Origin: Flaccisagitta enflata
Lineage: Eukaryota; Chaetognatha; Sagittoidea; Aphragmophora
Length of the DNA stretch: 64,000 nt
Assembly: GCA_965153355.1 (NCBI GenBank)
Contig: OZ231126.1
Coordinates: 20,956,001 to 21,020,000 of the forward strand
Direction: 5' to 3'
Shown here: positions 1-14,569 of the stretch, piece by piece
Layout: each line of letters starts with the position of its first letter
How positions within the stretch are numbered: the stretch's first letter is position 1
The notes under the pieces: generated by a model
Databases searched by the model: none
Seen by the model: the letters and a program-made list of their open reading frames with translations, nothing else
What the model was told of the DNA's origin: nothing
Translations under genes and position numbers: made by a program

Positions 1-135
1 CTTGCAATTACCAACAGACATCGGCTCCCACCTCTCTAGAACTTTCTCTTTCTTTCTGTCTCACCTCTTTTTTGTCCCTATCTGTCTGTCTCTTTCTGTT
101 TTTTTTTTTCTGTAAGTTGTCTTTGTCTAAACATC

Positions 136-400
136 ATGTTTTACATTTTAATTTTTGTTTGTTGTTTGTTGTTTGTTTGTTTGTTTATTTGTTTGTTGTT
201 TGTTTGTTTTGTTGTTTTGGTTTTTATTTGTTTTGTTTTTGTTTGTTGTTTGATGTTTATTTATTTGTTTGTTTGTTTGTTTGTTTGTTTGTCTGTTTTT
301 GTTTGTTTGTTTGTTTTTGTTTGTTCGTCTGTCTCTGTCTGTCTGTCTTTTCTCTCTGTCTGTCTGTCTCTCTGTCATCTGCTCTCTCTCTCCAAATTCC
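136..400. repeat. (TTTG)n / (CTGT)n low-complexity tract
   Basis: Degenerate TTTG tetranucleotides grade into CTGT units. Open frames across it encode only Phe/Val/Cys/Leu repeats and are not genes. Bases 1-135 are also pyrimidine-rich and hold nothing else visible. Confidence 0.9.
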
Positions 401-476
401 TTCTCTTTTGTATGTTTTTTCAATCCTCCATTTTCTGTTTACTTCTTTTGAATGGAGTCTATACATGCAAAGTGCT

Positions 477-1050
477 CGAGCAAACCCAGCTAAAACTGGA
501 GGATTAATTTTTGTTACTTTAATTTCATTTCCCAAACTTAATTTTTTGTATCTAACTTAATTAAAAGATACTTAATTCCTTGAACATATTTGGCTGTCAA
601 AAAAAATAACTCGTGAAATCAAAGTGCATGAATCAGAGGTGAGTGTTCCTTGGAGACCATTGGATTTGGCAGAGAAAATTTTACCTATCTTAGACTACAA
701 GAACAGCTCTTCAGTCCAGACAACTATTTATAAATTTTATGACATTAAAGTTTTAGGACAATTGTCCCTAAATTATTTTTGAGACAATTGTCCTTAAAAA
801 GTGAAAATAATATAAATTCTTAAATAATTGTCTATTGACTATTCTTATAGTCAGACAAATAATTTCTGCCAAATAGTCTGGATTAAAAACACTCAATTCA
901 CAATGTCTCATGCACTTTGATTTCATGAGTTGACACGACAGCCAAATGTATTTAAAAATTATGTATCTTACAGTGGTTAGATACAAAGAAATGGTTGGGA
1001 AAAATTAGAGTAACAAAAATTAATCCTCCAGTTTTAGCCGGGTTTGCTCG
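477..1050. mobile_element. Foldback (inverted-repeat) element, about 574 bp
   Basis: The left end CGAGCAAACCCAGCTAAAAC is matched as reverse complement by the right end, with one mismatch (CCAGC versus CCGGC). The arms stay similar for about 150 bp (477-640 against 900-1050), including the stretch reading GCACTTTGATTTCATGAGTT on the right. Between the arms are two small AGGACAATTGTCC-type palindromes (about 755-800). No transposase frame is present, so it is a non-autonomous foldback or MITE. Target duplications were not resolved. Confidence 0.75.
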
Positions 1051-1390
1051 GAAGGTACTGTATATATCTGTCTGTTTGTTTTTGAGTCTATGTGTGGGCC
1101 TGTTTACATATATATCTGTCTTTCTGTCTCTCCGTCCCTCTGTGTCTATGTGTCTGTCTCTATCCCTGTGCACGTCCTTGTCCCTGTCTCCCTCTTGCGC
1201 GTCTGGCGAGCGCGGAATTCGTATTACCGCTTTTATTATGCCCCCCCCCCTCCCAGCCCCATTCATCATTTAGAAAGAATAAAAATGGTTTCCTGGCTCT
1301 GGAGATCGAGACCATCACACGTCCACGCTGGTTTTACATTCCAATGCAGCTGGGCAGCTCTATGAAGTAGGAATGAGACGGAGAATGAAA

Positions 1391-1391
1391 G

Positions 1392-1446
<55 letters not shown>

Positions 1447-1625
1447 CCAGACGAACGAACAGACAGACAGACAGACAGACAGACTGATAGCGACAGACCA
1501 GATACAAAAAGACAGACGAACAGATAAACAGACGAAAAGAAAGACGAGACAGACAGACAGACAAAAGACAGAAAGACAGAAAGACAGGAAAACAGAAAGA
1601 CAGTCGGACTGACACTGACATAAAC
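1391..1625. repeat. (GA)n followed by (GACA)n microsatellite
   Basis: About 50 bp of pure GA is followed by degenerate GACA units. The stretch 1640-2330 has no convincing gene. It contains short repeats of GTGAGTGAGCAGAGTGAGC type near 1970-2080 and is otherwise unremarkable. Confidence 0.9.
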
Positions 1626-2330
1626 AATGACAGACAGCCAGTAAGTGACTGATTGACTTACTTAATGACTGGCCATTGGCCAACTGAGTTAGTGATCAAG
1701 TAATTGAGTGTGATTTGGATATAAATTGGTTACAACACAACAACAACTGAGTGACAGATGGAGTCCTTAGTACAGAAAGACAGGCAGTCGATGAGACAAA
1801 CAATCCTACGTGAAAGCCATGTGAGAAAGAGCGTAAGCCAGAAAAAGATTCTGTGTCAGACTGTGGGCGCGGCGTGTTTCTAGTGAAGATGAAAAACGCG
1901 TTTGTTCCTGTGAAACGCGTTTACAGCATGAACACATATTCAAAATTTCAACTGTCCCATGAGAAGTGAGCAAAGTGAGTGAAGCGGGCTATAAAACAGA
2001 CAAGCCACATGTGAATGGAGCAATGACGAAGCAGCGTAGCGCCTGTGAGTGAGTGAGCAGAGTGAGCGGTGCGAGCAGTAGATGATGGCGACCGAGTGGC
2101 CCGTTCTAAACACGATTGTGTCAGACTAGAAACGCCGCCTGTGAGTGTGTTGCAGGTGTTGGAGGAGAAATGTGATTATTTGATATCTGAGGCTTCATCG
2201 CCGACGCGGCTTTTATATTTTCCATGTTGTCATGCTCGGCTGAAAGCTCGGCTGAAAGCTCGACTGAAAGCCTCGGGGCTCCGTCGGCACTTCATGACCG
2301 AGACTGGAGGCCACCGTGCTCAGTTACGCC

Positions 2331-2695
2331 TTACCATACTCTCATGTGCCTTACCATACTTTGATATGCCTTACCATACTTTCATATGCCTTACCATACT
2401 TTCATATGCCTTACCACACTTTCATATGCCTTACCATACTTTCATATGCCTTACCACGCTCTCATGTGCATTAACATACTCTTATGTGCCTTACCATACT
2501 TTCATGTGCCTTACCATACTCTCATATGTCTCACCATACTCTCATGTGCCTTACCATACTCTCTGGGCCTCACTATACTCTCATCTACCTTACCATATTC
2601 TCATGTGCCTCCCCATGCTTTCATATGCCTTACCATACTTTCATATGCCGTACCATACTTTCATGTGCCTTACCATACTCCCATGTGCCTTTTAC
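2331..2695. repeat. 20-bp minisatellite, about 18 units
   Basis: Tandem units of consensus CTTACCATACTTTCATATGC (variants CTCATGTGC). Because 20 is not a multiple of 3, all three frames on a strand read as a repeating His/Thr/Cys/Leu peptide. This explains the apparent 230-residue frame across it, which I do not call a gene. Confidence 0.93.
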
Positions 2696-2789
2696 ACTTA
2701 TCAAGCCATCTACGGATTTTCGTCCCCAGAAAAAAAAACAAGCGGACGGACAGACGGATAGACTAACCAACCGACATAGCAAGGTGTAG

Positions 2790-3414
2790 AAAAACAGAAA
2801 AGAAGAAAAAGAAAAAGAAAGAAGAAAAAAAAGAGAAGCAGTAAAGAAAGAAAAGAAAAGAAAAGAAAAGAAAAGAAAAGAAAGAAAAAGAAAAGAAAAG
2901 AAAAGAAAAGAAAAGAGAAATGGTGGAAGAGGATGAGGAAGAAAGAAAAGAAAAAGAAAAAGGAAAAGATAAAGATAAAAAGGAAATAGACAATCAAAAA
3001 AAGCAGAAAAAAAATTGAAAGACAAAGCTACTGTACCTTAGAAAGAACGATAGAAATACTTCTCCAGCCATGTCTACTGGAGATAGACAGGAAGAGATGT
3101 CAGGGACTTTTCAAGCGCATATATCATATTTACCATCTGATTTATTAGAGCCGGGGTGAAATTTGAAACATATTGGACTAGAAACGTTACTCAAATTTCT
3201 GTTTGTACACATCAAAAAAAGTAAAGCAGAATATCAGGAGTCCAAGATGCTGGAAAATGGCAAGGAAGCAAGCAGACAAAGAAAACAAGGGGGAAGAAAA
3301 AGAAAGAAAGAAAGAAAGAAAGTAAGAAGAAAGAAGAAAGAAAGAAAGAAAGAAAAAGAAAGAAAAGAAGAAAGAAAGAAAAAGAAATGAAAAAGAAGAA
3401 AGAAGAAAGAAGAA

Positions 3415-3450
<36 letters not shown>

Positions 3451-3485
3451 GAGAAAGATGATAAGCTAGATAGATAGATAAAAAC

Positions 3486-3531
<46 letters not shown>

Positions 3532-3925
3532 GAATAGATATATAGATAGAAGATAGATAAATAGATAGATAGATGGAGAAAAGAAAAAAATATAGATGAA
3601 GAAGAAAAGAAAACAAAAACAAAAGAAAACAAAGAAACAAAGAAACGAAGAAAAGAAGAAACAAAGAATAGAAAAGAAAGAAAGAAAAGACAGGAAGAAG
3701 AAATAGAAAGAAAGAAAAAAGAAAAGAAAAGAAAGAAAAGAAAGAAAAGAAAAGAAAAGAAAGAAAAGAAAAGAAAAAGAAAAGAAAAGAAAAAAGACAA
3801 AGGCATTGTCCACTAATGAAATAAATAAAGAAGACTAGAAAAAAAAGAAGGAAGAGAAGGGAAGAAAGGAAGAAAGGAAAAAAAAAAGAGCAAAAGAAAA
3901 AAAAAGGGAAGAAAAGTGAAAAATT
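2790..3925. repeat. Purine-rich GAAA/GAAAA and TAGA microsatellite field
   Basis: Long runs of AAAG/AAAAG units (2790-3000, 3290-3460, 3600-3925) surround a TAGA tetranucleotide block (3466-3575). The long Phe/Ser/Leu frames on the minus strand are by-products of this. Bases 3000-3290 are ordinary sequence without a visible feature. Confidence 0.92.
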
Positions 3926-4093
3926 AGGAAAGAACATTGTGGAAAATAAGAAAGGATAGGAAAGAAGGCGGGAACGCGAGTGCCTTGAGATCACCATTAG
4001 TATTCGCGTCAAATGATGAAAAAATTAAATTGATTTTCTTCTTCTCTCTTTTCTTAGATCTGCCAACTTGGCAGATCTCTTTTCTACAAACTG

Positions 4094-4230
<137 letters not shown>

Positions 4231-4789
4231 TCGTTCTTTCCTCTTCGACCTAACCTTGACACAGGTTGAGGCTAGTAGGTTATCTTATCTTGAAAACCTC
4301 TCCTTAACATCACCAAGGCTATTTTCTGATGGAGATATCAAAGCCCGATAATCAAGTGACCCCGAAAACTATTTAGATATATCGTATCTGAATATGATTC
4401 AAATTCACTTAACAGGGTTCGCAAAAATATTTGGAATGTAAGCTTAGAAAGCAAAACATAACAAGCCCAACACAGGGCAAATGTCGCAGACGGTTTGACA
4501 GTATTTCACATTTATATACCACACTAGGTGGTATGACACTATAGATAAGACAAAAAGACGAAAAAGACTATATTTCAATAACATTTTGGACTGACTGATA
4601 GACCGATCAACTGACCAAACGTCATAGTAATATCTAGAGTCGTGTACTTGTCCGCGACAAAAAAAAAACACATTTCGTGATCAAGAGATTAGTAACCCAG
4701 TGAGACAAAATCCTTGTTCAAGCAGTCAGGTGGTTATGACGCACCACTGGACTGAGTACAATGTACTCAGTACATACTTTATGAGTAAG

Positions 4790-4997
4790 TTTTTAGTCGC
4801 GTGCACGTGACTCTATAACCCGCTATGTCAGTCGGTTGGTCGGTCAGTCCTTCCGTTAGTCTGTCACCATTAGCTTTTTTGGCGTTTACAGGCGATTTTG
4901 CTTTTCTGCCTCTGCCCTAATGCCTGGATTAGCCATTTTGATTACAGCCCCTGTCCACCCGCGTGCTACTTCGGAAGCCGTGTATCCGGTATGTTTT
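4790..4997 (-). mobile_element. Hairpin-ended interspersed element (AGTCGC family), about 208 bp
   Basis: Starts TTTTTAGTCGCGTGCACGTG, a near-perfect palindrome next to a T run. Next come CTCTATAACCCGCT, then GGTCGGTC-type tetramers, then a tail reading CCCCTGTCCACCCGC and CCGTGTATCCGG before TGTTTT. The same order of blocks recurs at 7991, 20126, 53410 and 63135, which defines the family. A second, shortened copy lies at 5181-5270. No coding capacity. Confidence 0.75.
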
Positions 4998-5754
4998 CTA
5001 GCAGTCTTTCTGAATAATATTATTTGAAAAACAGAACTACACTACACAAACTGCAATTCACGAGAATAAAAGGTTCTAAACCCCGCTCATTATTCTCTGC
5101 TTCTCTTTGCAAGGCTGCCAAAAAAATCTCAGCCTGTTAATGTCATGCGACACATATTTTTTTCTTTAGTCGCGTCCAAGTTTTTAGTCGCGTGCACATG
5201 ACTCAATTCACCACTACTTGGTCTACCTCTACCTTCTCAGTCGTAGTTGGTTAGGCAGGGGCAATACAAAGAAAATGCACTGGTTTTTTGACATGCACTC
5301 ACCGAAGAATGACTGCAAAAATACCTAAAAAAGACGAATAAGAAGGCAAAAATTCAACATTGTGACCGACCGACCGTCTGACGGATGGCCCGACACAGTC
5401 GCGTTGCCGTGACAAAGAAATCTTAAGTAAACCTAAAAAAAGAGCTTACTATCGACAAAGCTTCGTTAAATGGTATAACTGATGCAACAACATTATCATG
5501 GACAGGAAGGCAACTTCAACAAAGTTGGAAACCATTTAGGTAATCCAAGCACTGAAGACGTGCTCTGTGGCGAAGCTTTAAGGCAAGTAATTGGATCACT
5601 ACCATAAGTTTTTGATGGCCAGAACGACTTAAGTCGGATGAAGGTACACGAAAGGAGGTGACTGTAAAAACGATATCAGAGCAAATTGACTTTTGCTTGA
5701 ATATTGGCTCAATTATGGATTCGAAGGGATAGGAGAAGTGGAGAGAAAGGGAGG

Positions 5755-5770
5755 GAGGGAGGGAGGGAGG

Positions 5771-5840
<70 letters not shown>

Positions 5841-5960
5841 GGGATAGACATATAGGCAGTTAGACTGAAATACAAATTGTGAGGTAGACAAACAGACAGA
5901 CAGACAGACAGTCAGTCTGGAATACAAATTGAGAGGCAGACAGACAGACGGGCTGATAAA
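5755..5960. repeat. (GGGA)n, (GA)n and (GACA)n microsatellites
   Basis: Three adjoining simple repeats, with a second GACA block after a short unique spacer. Bases 5270-5750 and 5990-7240 contain no gene, RNA or element I can recognise. The latter stretch is plain AT-rich sequence with one T run (6248-6270). Confidence 0.9.
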
Positions 5961-7283
5961 CAAACAGACAGCCACAACAGACCTGACAAAAGTTTCTCTC
6001 GACCAACTGGGACGGTTAAGTCATAACTGAAATCAGGACTCAGACTAATCAATGACGCAATGACGACTACATTAACCGCAATAATCTAGTAGTATCGTAC
6101 TTAAAATCTCTTCATAACTTTTTTTATCGTTTTCATCATTACAACCATATTGTCATATTGTGTGCCGTGTTTTGTGTGCTGACTGCCCTTTGTGCTCTCA
6201 AAATAGAAAGCTTACAAGATTGGGAGAACGCGTCTTACCGTCATGATCTCTTTTTTTTTTTTTTTTTTTGTCTTTTTTTCTTATCATTCTATGATTAAAA
6301 GAAGAAGAAAAAATTGTGGTTCCTGTGTTTAAATTCCCTCGTTTACTTTTTATCTCACTCTTTGCTAACAACCTGATTTTCTTCGGCTGTGATTCACTTT
6401 CGCACGTCTTTCCCTCTCTTTTCCCAAGACAGTCTTTTTGTGGGGCAGTGGAAAACAAAGTCTCGTTTAGAGGCTTGTCTCACAAAAAACGGCTTAGAAT
6501 TCAAGTCTTATATTTTCTTTAGCAATTTTTTTTCCTGCAATAAAAAGAATTGAGTTTATCTGTTATAAGTGGATTTCTGTAATTAGAAATGTACCAGGTA
6601 GGACATGAAAATACCCAACTGAAAAGGAGATTGTTAACTTTATAGAAAATAGATTTACAGTAATCATATTATTCAAAATATTATAAATCAGTAACTTAAT
6701 TTATCTAGTTTTATTTCGAAGTTGATGATTATGTTCATGTGTCAGTGTATTTACTTCTTAGAGACTAAGAATGTTAGAGAATATGATTTTTAAAATGATA
6801 TGATTTTTTCTTAAATATAAAATGCTTTAGATTATATTCTAATTCTGGTGTGTATTGAATTCCGGACCACTTATTGTGACACAAGTCTGGAAAAGAAGGT
6901 TGGGTCTAGTTCGTCTGCGCATTTTCAGAAGAGAGATCCTTATCTCTACTAGAGGAGAGAGAAAATAAGGTCCTGGTTACATGTGATAAATCATTGGGTA
7001 GGCATGTGTTGAAGTGGAAAACATCCCAAATGAGCGTTATATGTCATATCAAGAAATGCGTCAGGCAAATTGTAGAAAAATAGGCAGAATATGTTAAAAA
7101 TTCAAATTGAATACAAATCTATAATGTCAGCGCTCCACATCAAAGAGAAAACCTCTCTTCATCTCTACAATCCTTTGATAACGGGTTTCCCATAAAAAGT
7201 GTTTTTCACCTTACTGAGAAAAAAGACAGTGAGCTAGTCAGGAGTGTCATGTAAGTCGTCGATTTTTATGCCACATTCACCGC

Positions 7284-7650
7284 TTTCGCTTCCATTTTAC
7301 AGTTCAAAATCTTTGATACAAGTAGCTATCCTATCCTCCAAATTGGAAGCCGTCAACCGCTTTCACATCCGTAGTGCTATCACCAGAAAATGTGAGGGTA
7401 CAAAAAAATTGCCAAGTAAAATGTTATGTTGTTAAAAACAAGGCCGGATACACGGCCAATACCAGTCGCGGACGGGTGGGCAGGGGCGGAAATGCGTGTC
7501 TTTCGCTTCCATTTTACAGTTCAAAATCTTTGATAAAAGTAGCTATCCTATCCTCCAAATTGGAAGCCGTCAACCGCTTTCACATCCGTAGTGCTATCAC
7601 CAGAAAACGTGAGGGTACAAAAAAATTGCCAAGTAAAATGTTATGTTGTT
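7284..7650. repeat. Direct duplication of about 150 bp, interrupted by a hairpin-family fragment
   Basis: The block 7284-7432 (starting TTCGCTTCCATTTTACAG) is repeated almost exactly at 7501-7650. Between them, 7435-7500 is a fragment of the hairpin-ended family, showing AAAACAAGGCCGGATACACG and a GGGTGGGCAGGGGC stretch. Short in-frame readings in the two copies are identical but end at the same stop, and I do not consider them genes. Confidence 0.85.
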
Positions 7651-7990
7651 GAAAAAAAAACGTATCATTTTTTAATTTACGCATGAAAGAAAATGTTGGA
7701 CATACACAGGGACTATTCTAATGCATATTATTTTTTTAGATTTTCACTCAAAAAGAATCTTTTTTTCAGTCAATCATTTTTTATGCAAATAGATTTGTTT
7801 ACATACTTTTTTTCGGACAGATATTAAGATTTTAAACGCAGCCTCTTAGAACGCACAACCACCCCTTAGTTAGGCCAAGGGAGGAACCATGCCAAGTTAG
7901 ACGATCACTTTCGGTCAGGTACCCTTCGTTTATGGGCTTGTTTGTACTTATCTCCATAAACTTCAGATGGGGTGGTCCAGAGGAAACAGA

Positions 7991-8346
7991 TTTTTAGTCG
8001 CGTGCACGCGACTCTATGTCCCGCTCTGTCCGTCTGTCGGTTGGTCCGTCGGTTGGTCCGTCAGTCGGATTTTGAGTCATATTCCTTTGATAGAGAACTT
8101 TCCTATGACTTTGCATGAACTCTTGTTATGTATCCGGCCTTGTTTTTCTCTACTTGGATATGATTTTTTTTTACTAATGACCATTGGCGGGTCTTTTCCC
8201 CAACTCAAGCACGATCAAGTCTTCGTTCCTTCTTTTCACTGTAAATCTAAATGATTTCACAGTTAAAGGCAAAGCCAAAAGACTCGACGGACGGACCGGC
8301 GGACCGACAAAGCGGGGTGTAGAGTCGGGTAGCACGCGACTAAAAA
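7991..8346. mobile_element. Hairpin-ended element with both ends in inverted orientation, 356 bp
   Basis: The left end is TTTTT plus the perfect 18-bp palindrome AGTCGCGTGCACGCGACT (7996-8013). It is followed by CTATGTCCCGCTCTGTC and GGTTGGTCCGTC tetramers. The right end is the inverse: GGACCGACAAAGCGGGGTGT, then AGAGTCGGGTAGCACGCGAC and TAAAAA. The interior has no coding region. This is the cleanest copy in the window in which both ends carry the palindrome-bearing arm. Confidence 0.8.
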
Positions 8347-8454
8347 TTCATTCATATCGAATTTTTATACAATACAATATACAATATATTGAGGTTATTA
8401 TATCCCATTAAAGAAGTAATATACGGAGAGCACACCAGGTCCATTCACGTCTTG

Positions 8455-9198
<744 letters not shown>

Positions 9199-9231
9199 GG
9201 TCATATATTCCGTCCAGTCTCCTTGAGTGAC

Positions 9232-9312
9232 TGACGCTACCGAGAATTCTCGGTAGCGTCAACGATGACAACTACACATTTTGACGCTACTGAGAATTCT
9301 CCATAGCGTCAA
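9232..9312. repeat. 30-bp perfect palindrome and a degenerate neighbour
   Basis: Positions 9232-9261 read TGACGCTACCGAGAA and then its exact reverse complement, centred on an EcoRI-like GAATTC. A second copy at 9282-9311 has mismatches in one arm, and a half copy lies at about 9351-9366. Confidence 0.9.
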
Positions 9313-9371
9313 TATCCATTCTCTATTGTGATGATTTGGAAACTAATAATTGACACTACTGAGAATAGTTT

Positions 9372-9600
<229 letters not shown>

Positions 9601-10239
9601 TAAAAGTTTTATTACAAAAAAAATTTTTAAGCAGATAATCTAAACCAACCTGGAAAAAAAAGTATCCTTAGGTTTTTTATATAGTCTTATATTGTTTAGC
9701 AGTAACTTGTAATTTTTTTTAATTCTTTATTCTCTTTCTCTTATTATTCATTTTTACTTTTTATTCAACTCTTCACTTTAGACTTATTCTTTTTTTATTC
9801 ATGTCATATTTCATCATTTATATCTCTAATTTACTTTTTTTATTTCTTACTATTCATTTTTGAATTTTCATTTTTCACTTTCATATCTTTTTTCAATCTT
9901 TTTACAATTTTTTTGTCACTTTTTAAGCGTCACTTTTTATCCTTCACCTTTTTCAGTTTTTTATTTTATATTTCATTTTTTGTCATTCACTTTTTATTTT
10001 TCAATTTTTTTTAAGAATTGTTAATCATTGTATTTTTCTAATTAAACTGTCATGTATTTTGATAATTTTTTCAACATTATTATTCATTCCATCAAGCAAA
10101 GAAACCAATAAAACTCAGGGTTACAATTTTTCCAGATGGATTTTGTCAAATCTCCCTTTATATTTACAATACATTTATAAGCAGCTATATGCAGGTTTAA
10201 GATGCATCCTTGTATGTCTATCAGAGGGTATATCCATCT

Positions 10240-10403
10240 ATTTGCTCATTTGTCTATCCATCCATCCATCCATCTATCTTTCCATCCCACTGTCCATCCA
10301 TCCACCCATCCAACTTATTGCTTCCCTAACACCCGTGATTCTGGGTTTTAATTGTACTTGTCTGTAGATAGAGTGAGCGTGTGTATGAGTGAGTGTGTGA
10401 GTG

Positions 10404-10434
<31 letters not shown>

Positions 10435-10438
10435 AAAA

Positions 10439-10474
<36 letters not shown>

Positions 10475-10602
10475 AAAAACGAAAATAAGAACGAAGGAAG
10501 GAAAAAAGAAAATATGAGGAAAAAACAATGATAGAAAGAAAAAAAGCAAAAAAAAAAGAAAGAAAGAAAAAAAGAAAGAAAAAAGTACAGAGCAAAAAAG
10601 GA

Positions 10603-10646
<44 letters not shown>

Positions 10647-10728
10647 AGAAGAAGAAAGAGAGACAGACAGGAAAGAGAGAAGAGAGAGAGAGAGAGAGAG
10701 AGACAGAGAAGAGAGAAGAGGAGACAGA

Positions 10729-10781
<53 letters not shown>

Positions 10782-10785
10782 AGAG
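10240..10785. repeat. (CCAT)n, (GAAA)n and (GA)n microsatellites
   Basis: CCATCCAT units (10255-10310) are followed by GAAA units (10405-10585) and interrupted GA (10608-10780). The residual sequence between them does not encode anything recognisable. Confidence 0.92.
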
Positions 10786-10830
10786 AGAGTGGGAATTCTC
10801 AGTTGTGAGTATGAAAATCTTTCTACCATT

Positions 10831-10917
10831 TTGACGCAATTGAGAATTCTCTATTGCGTCAAAAACACCAATTCTCGGTAGCGTCAATTTTGCGAATTCT
10901 CTATTGCGTCAAACTCC

Positions 10918-10918
<1 letters not shown>
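10831..10918. repeat. Further copies of the GAGAATTCTC palindrome
   Basis: Positions 10831-10862 read TTGACGCAATTGAGAATTCT with a matching inverse arm (one mismatch). Two more half copies follow up to 10915. The core GAGAATTCTC and the outer TTGACGC/GCGTCAA are shared with the 9.2 kb copies, while the middle of the arm varies. Confidence 0.88.
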
Positions 10919-11740
<822 letters not shown>

Positions 11741-11747
11741 CTTGTGA

Positions 11748-11852
11748 GCTCTGCCGGTGCCACGCTATGCCGGTGCTATGCCGATGCCGGTGCTACGCCG
11801 GTGCTTTGCCGGTGCCACGCTATGCCGGTGCTACGCCGGTGCCGGTACCGCC
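11748..11852. repeat. GC-rich minisatellite (GCCGGTGCTACGC-type units)
   Basis: About eight imperfect units of GCCGGTGCCACGCTAT / GCCGGTGCTACGC. Composition differs sharply from the CT arrays alongside. Nearby, a hairpin-family end (TCGCGTAACACGCGACTACG) lies at 12018-12046. Confidence 0.85.
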
Positions 11853-12214
11853 TCGAGGAAATGTAGAAAAGGAGTTGATTAGTACAAAACCTTAGCTTAG
11901 TAAGAAGCGAAAAATGTCACCAACAGACTCGGCTCGCGACAGCAGGAAAAAAGCAAGTTCATGAGAACAGTGTTTGTGCGTCGCAACTTTTTATGGAGGA
12001 ACGGATGGACAAAAAGACATCTAGAATCGCGTAACACGCGACTACGAAAAATTATTATAATAATAATGATTCTATTTTCGTATGTAAATGCGACAATTCA
12101 AACAGCATTCAGACAACTCAATTACAATCCTACGACAGGAAATCAAATGTCAGCTGTTTTCCAATTCGAAGCACCGGAAACTCGGAATTGGTGCTCCTTT
12201 CTTCACTCCGCTTT

Positions 12215-12470
<256 letters not shown>

Positions 12471-12756
12471 CTGTCTGTGCGAGCGTGCCTGCGTGCGTGC
12501 GTGTATGGTCTCGTGATTATTTAGAAGTATCTGCGCGTGTGTTGTTTATTACCACTGTTCGTTTCTTGCCCTTGCTCACTTTACCTTCAGTACCAGTGTT
12601 AAGTCACCATCTCTTTCATCAGCATTTCTCTCCCTTCCTTCTTTTATCCTTCCTCCTCCTCCTCCATCTCCGCCTCTTCTGTAATATGGACCATATTCTC
12701 ATGATCCCTTTTCTTTTTTTGCTTTTCTTTTCCTTTCTTTATCGTCTCTCCTTTTT

Positions 12757-13334
12757 GGGCAGCGGCCCCGAAGGGGACGAAGTCCTGTAGAACACAGGGG
12801 ACTTTCGTTCGTTCGTTCGTGCGTTCGTCCGTCCCCCCCCTCATCAGGCCTCAAATGTGGCCTCTGAGACCTCAAATCTGGCCTATCGGGCCTCAAATCC
12901 AGTCTCTCAGGCATCAAAACTGGCTTCCCAGGCCTCAAATTAGGCTTCTCAGGCCTCAAATCTAAATAGACAGGCCTTAAACCTGGCCTCTCAGGCCTCC
13001 AATTGGGCTTCTCAGGCCTCAAATCCAAATTCAGGCCTCAAATCTGGCCTTCCAGGCCTCAAATTAGGCATCTCAGGCCTCAAATCAGCTATCTTATCCT
13101 CAATTAATTGCTCTTAGGCTTCAAATCCGTCCTCTGACCTTTCAAGCCTTAATCCAGCTCTCAAGTCAGCCCTCTCAAGCTTCAGATTGGCATTCTGAGG
13201 CCTTACATCAGCCTTCTCAGACCTCAGTTTAGGCTCTTGAAGGCCTCTTTAGCATCTCATCCACTTCCTCAGGCAGGACGAACAAAAGTCCCCCTGTGTT
13301 CTACAGGACTTCGTCCCCTTCGGGGCCGCTGCCC
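12757..13334. mobile_element. Terminal-inverted-repeat element with a minisatellite core, 578 bp
   Basis: The left end GGGCAGCGGCCCCGAAGGGG continues through GACGAAGTCCTGTAGAACAC. The right end (13285-13334) is its near-exact reverse complement over about 50 bp. The interior (12845-13260) is a minisatellite of ~21-bp units, consensus CAGGCCTCAAATCTGGCCTC. The left arm runs into CGTT/CGTC tetramers. To the right, GCCCTGCTT...AAGCAGGGC forms another hairpin, ending near ACGGGTA (13381). Related copies lie at 28310 and 53503. Confidence 0.85.
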
Positions 13335-13785
13335 TGCTTCCCCTCACTCCAATTCACAATCACTCAAAGCAGGGCAACGGGTATCGCTGACCACATATTG
13401 CCCTTGGGCGACCTGTTTTCTCTCTCTCTCATAATAAAATAAGGATTGGATACCCTGCACCAATTTTCCCGCGAACAGGGCACGAGGGCGGAAAAGGAAA
13501 AAAGTTGTATGTTTTCCTTTGGTGTTTGTTCCAGACCCCGCGCTCTGGTGTGTGTGTGTGTGTACGTTATTCTGTTTGGGTTAGAGTACATTTACGTGTT
13601 TTTGGGGTCCGTATTTTGGTGTGTGCGTTACTCTCTTTGTGTTACAGACAACGTAGCCGATTTTGTTTGTGAGTCTGTATTTTTCCCAAGCGCCAGTGTG
13701 TGGTTCTGTAAGCAACTGCCCCTATACCCTAAATGTATGCTGTTATCTTTCGATAACGAGGCACTTTGCAGAGTGTGTTTGCGCG

Positions 13786-14019
<234 letters not shown>

Positions 14020-14234
14020 CCGTGAATTTTTTAGTGGGTTTGTCAACAAGGAGAGACACTGAAAATGTATGTGATCATGGACTCACATTTCAAACTCTGC
14101 AATTTTTACAATGATTTGGCGTCCAAAGAAAATAAATGATTGATTGAGCGTCATTTCTGTGACTGAGTCTTATGTCTAACAAATAATCCAAACAAACCGG
14201 TCGGCTAGGGAGTGCGGGGGGGGGGACCTTCGTA

Positions 14235-14299
14235 CAAACAAACAGAAAGACAGACAGCCAGACAGCCAGACAGACAGACAGACAGACAGACAGACAGGC

Positions 14300-14340
<41 letters not shown>

Positions 14341-14345
14341 TACAG
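14235..14345. repeat. (GACA)n microsatellite
   Basis: Tetranucleotide GACA units with GCCA variants. The following ~200 bp contain GTCTGGTTTA repeats, the reverse of the array that begins at 14570. Confidence 0.9.
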
Positions 14346-14569
14346 AGTCAATGACAGAGCGACAGATACAGAGTTGCCCAAGAACACCCAACGGCACCAG
14401 TTTATGGGAGGCTTTTAACTGTTCACTCTGGTTTTAGTCTGGTTTAGTCTGGTTTGGTCTGGTTTAAAGTCTGATTTCTGATAAAAGATAGAATAAGGTC
14501 AGGTCAGTTCAGTTATTTTGTCCTGCACGTGACTTATAAGTGTTAGCGTGTTGAAAATCGGGCAGAGCG

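Noticed and set aside
2069-2761. 230-residue frame with a PYHTFICLT repeat
   Set aside because: 20-bp minisatellite read in rotating frame. The repeat reads similarly in several frames, with no domain.
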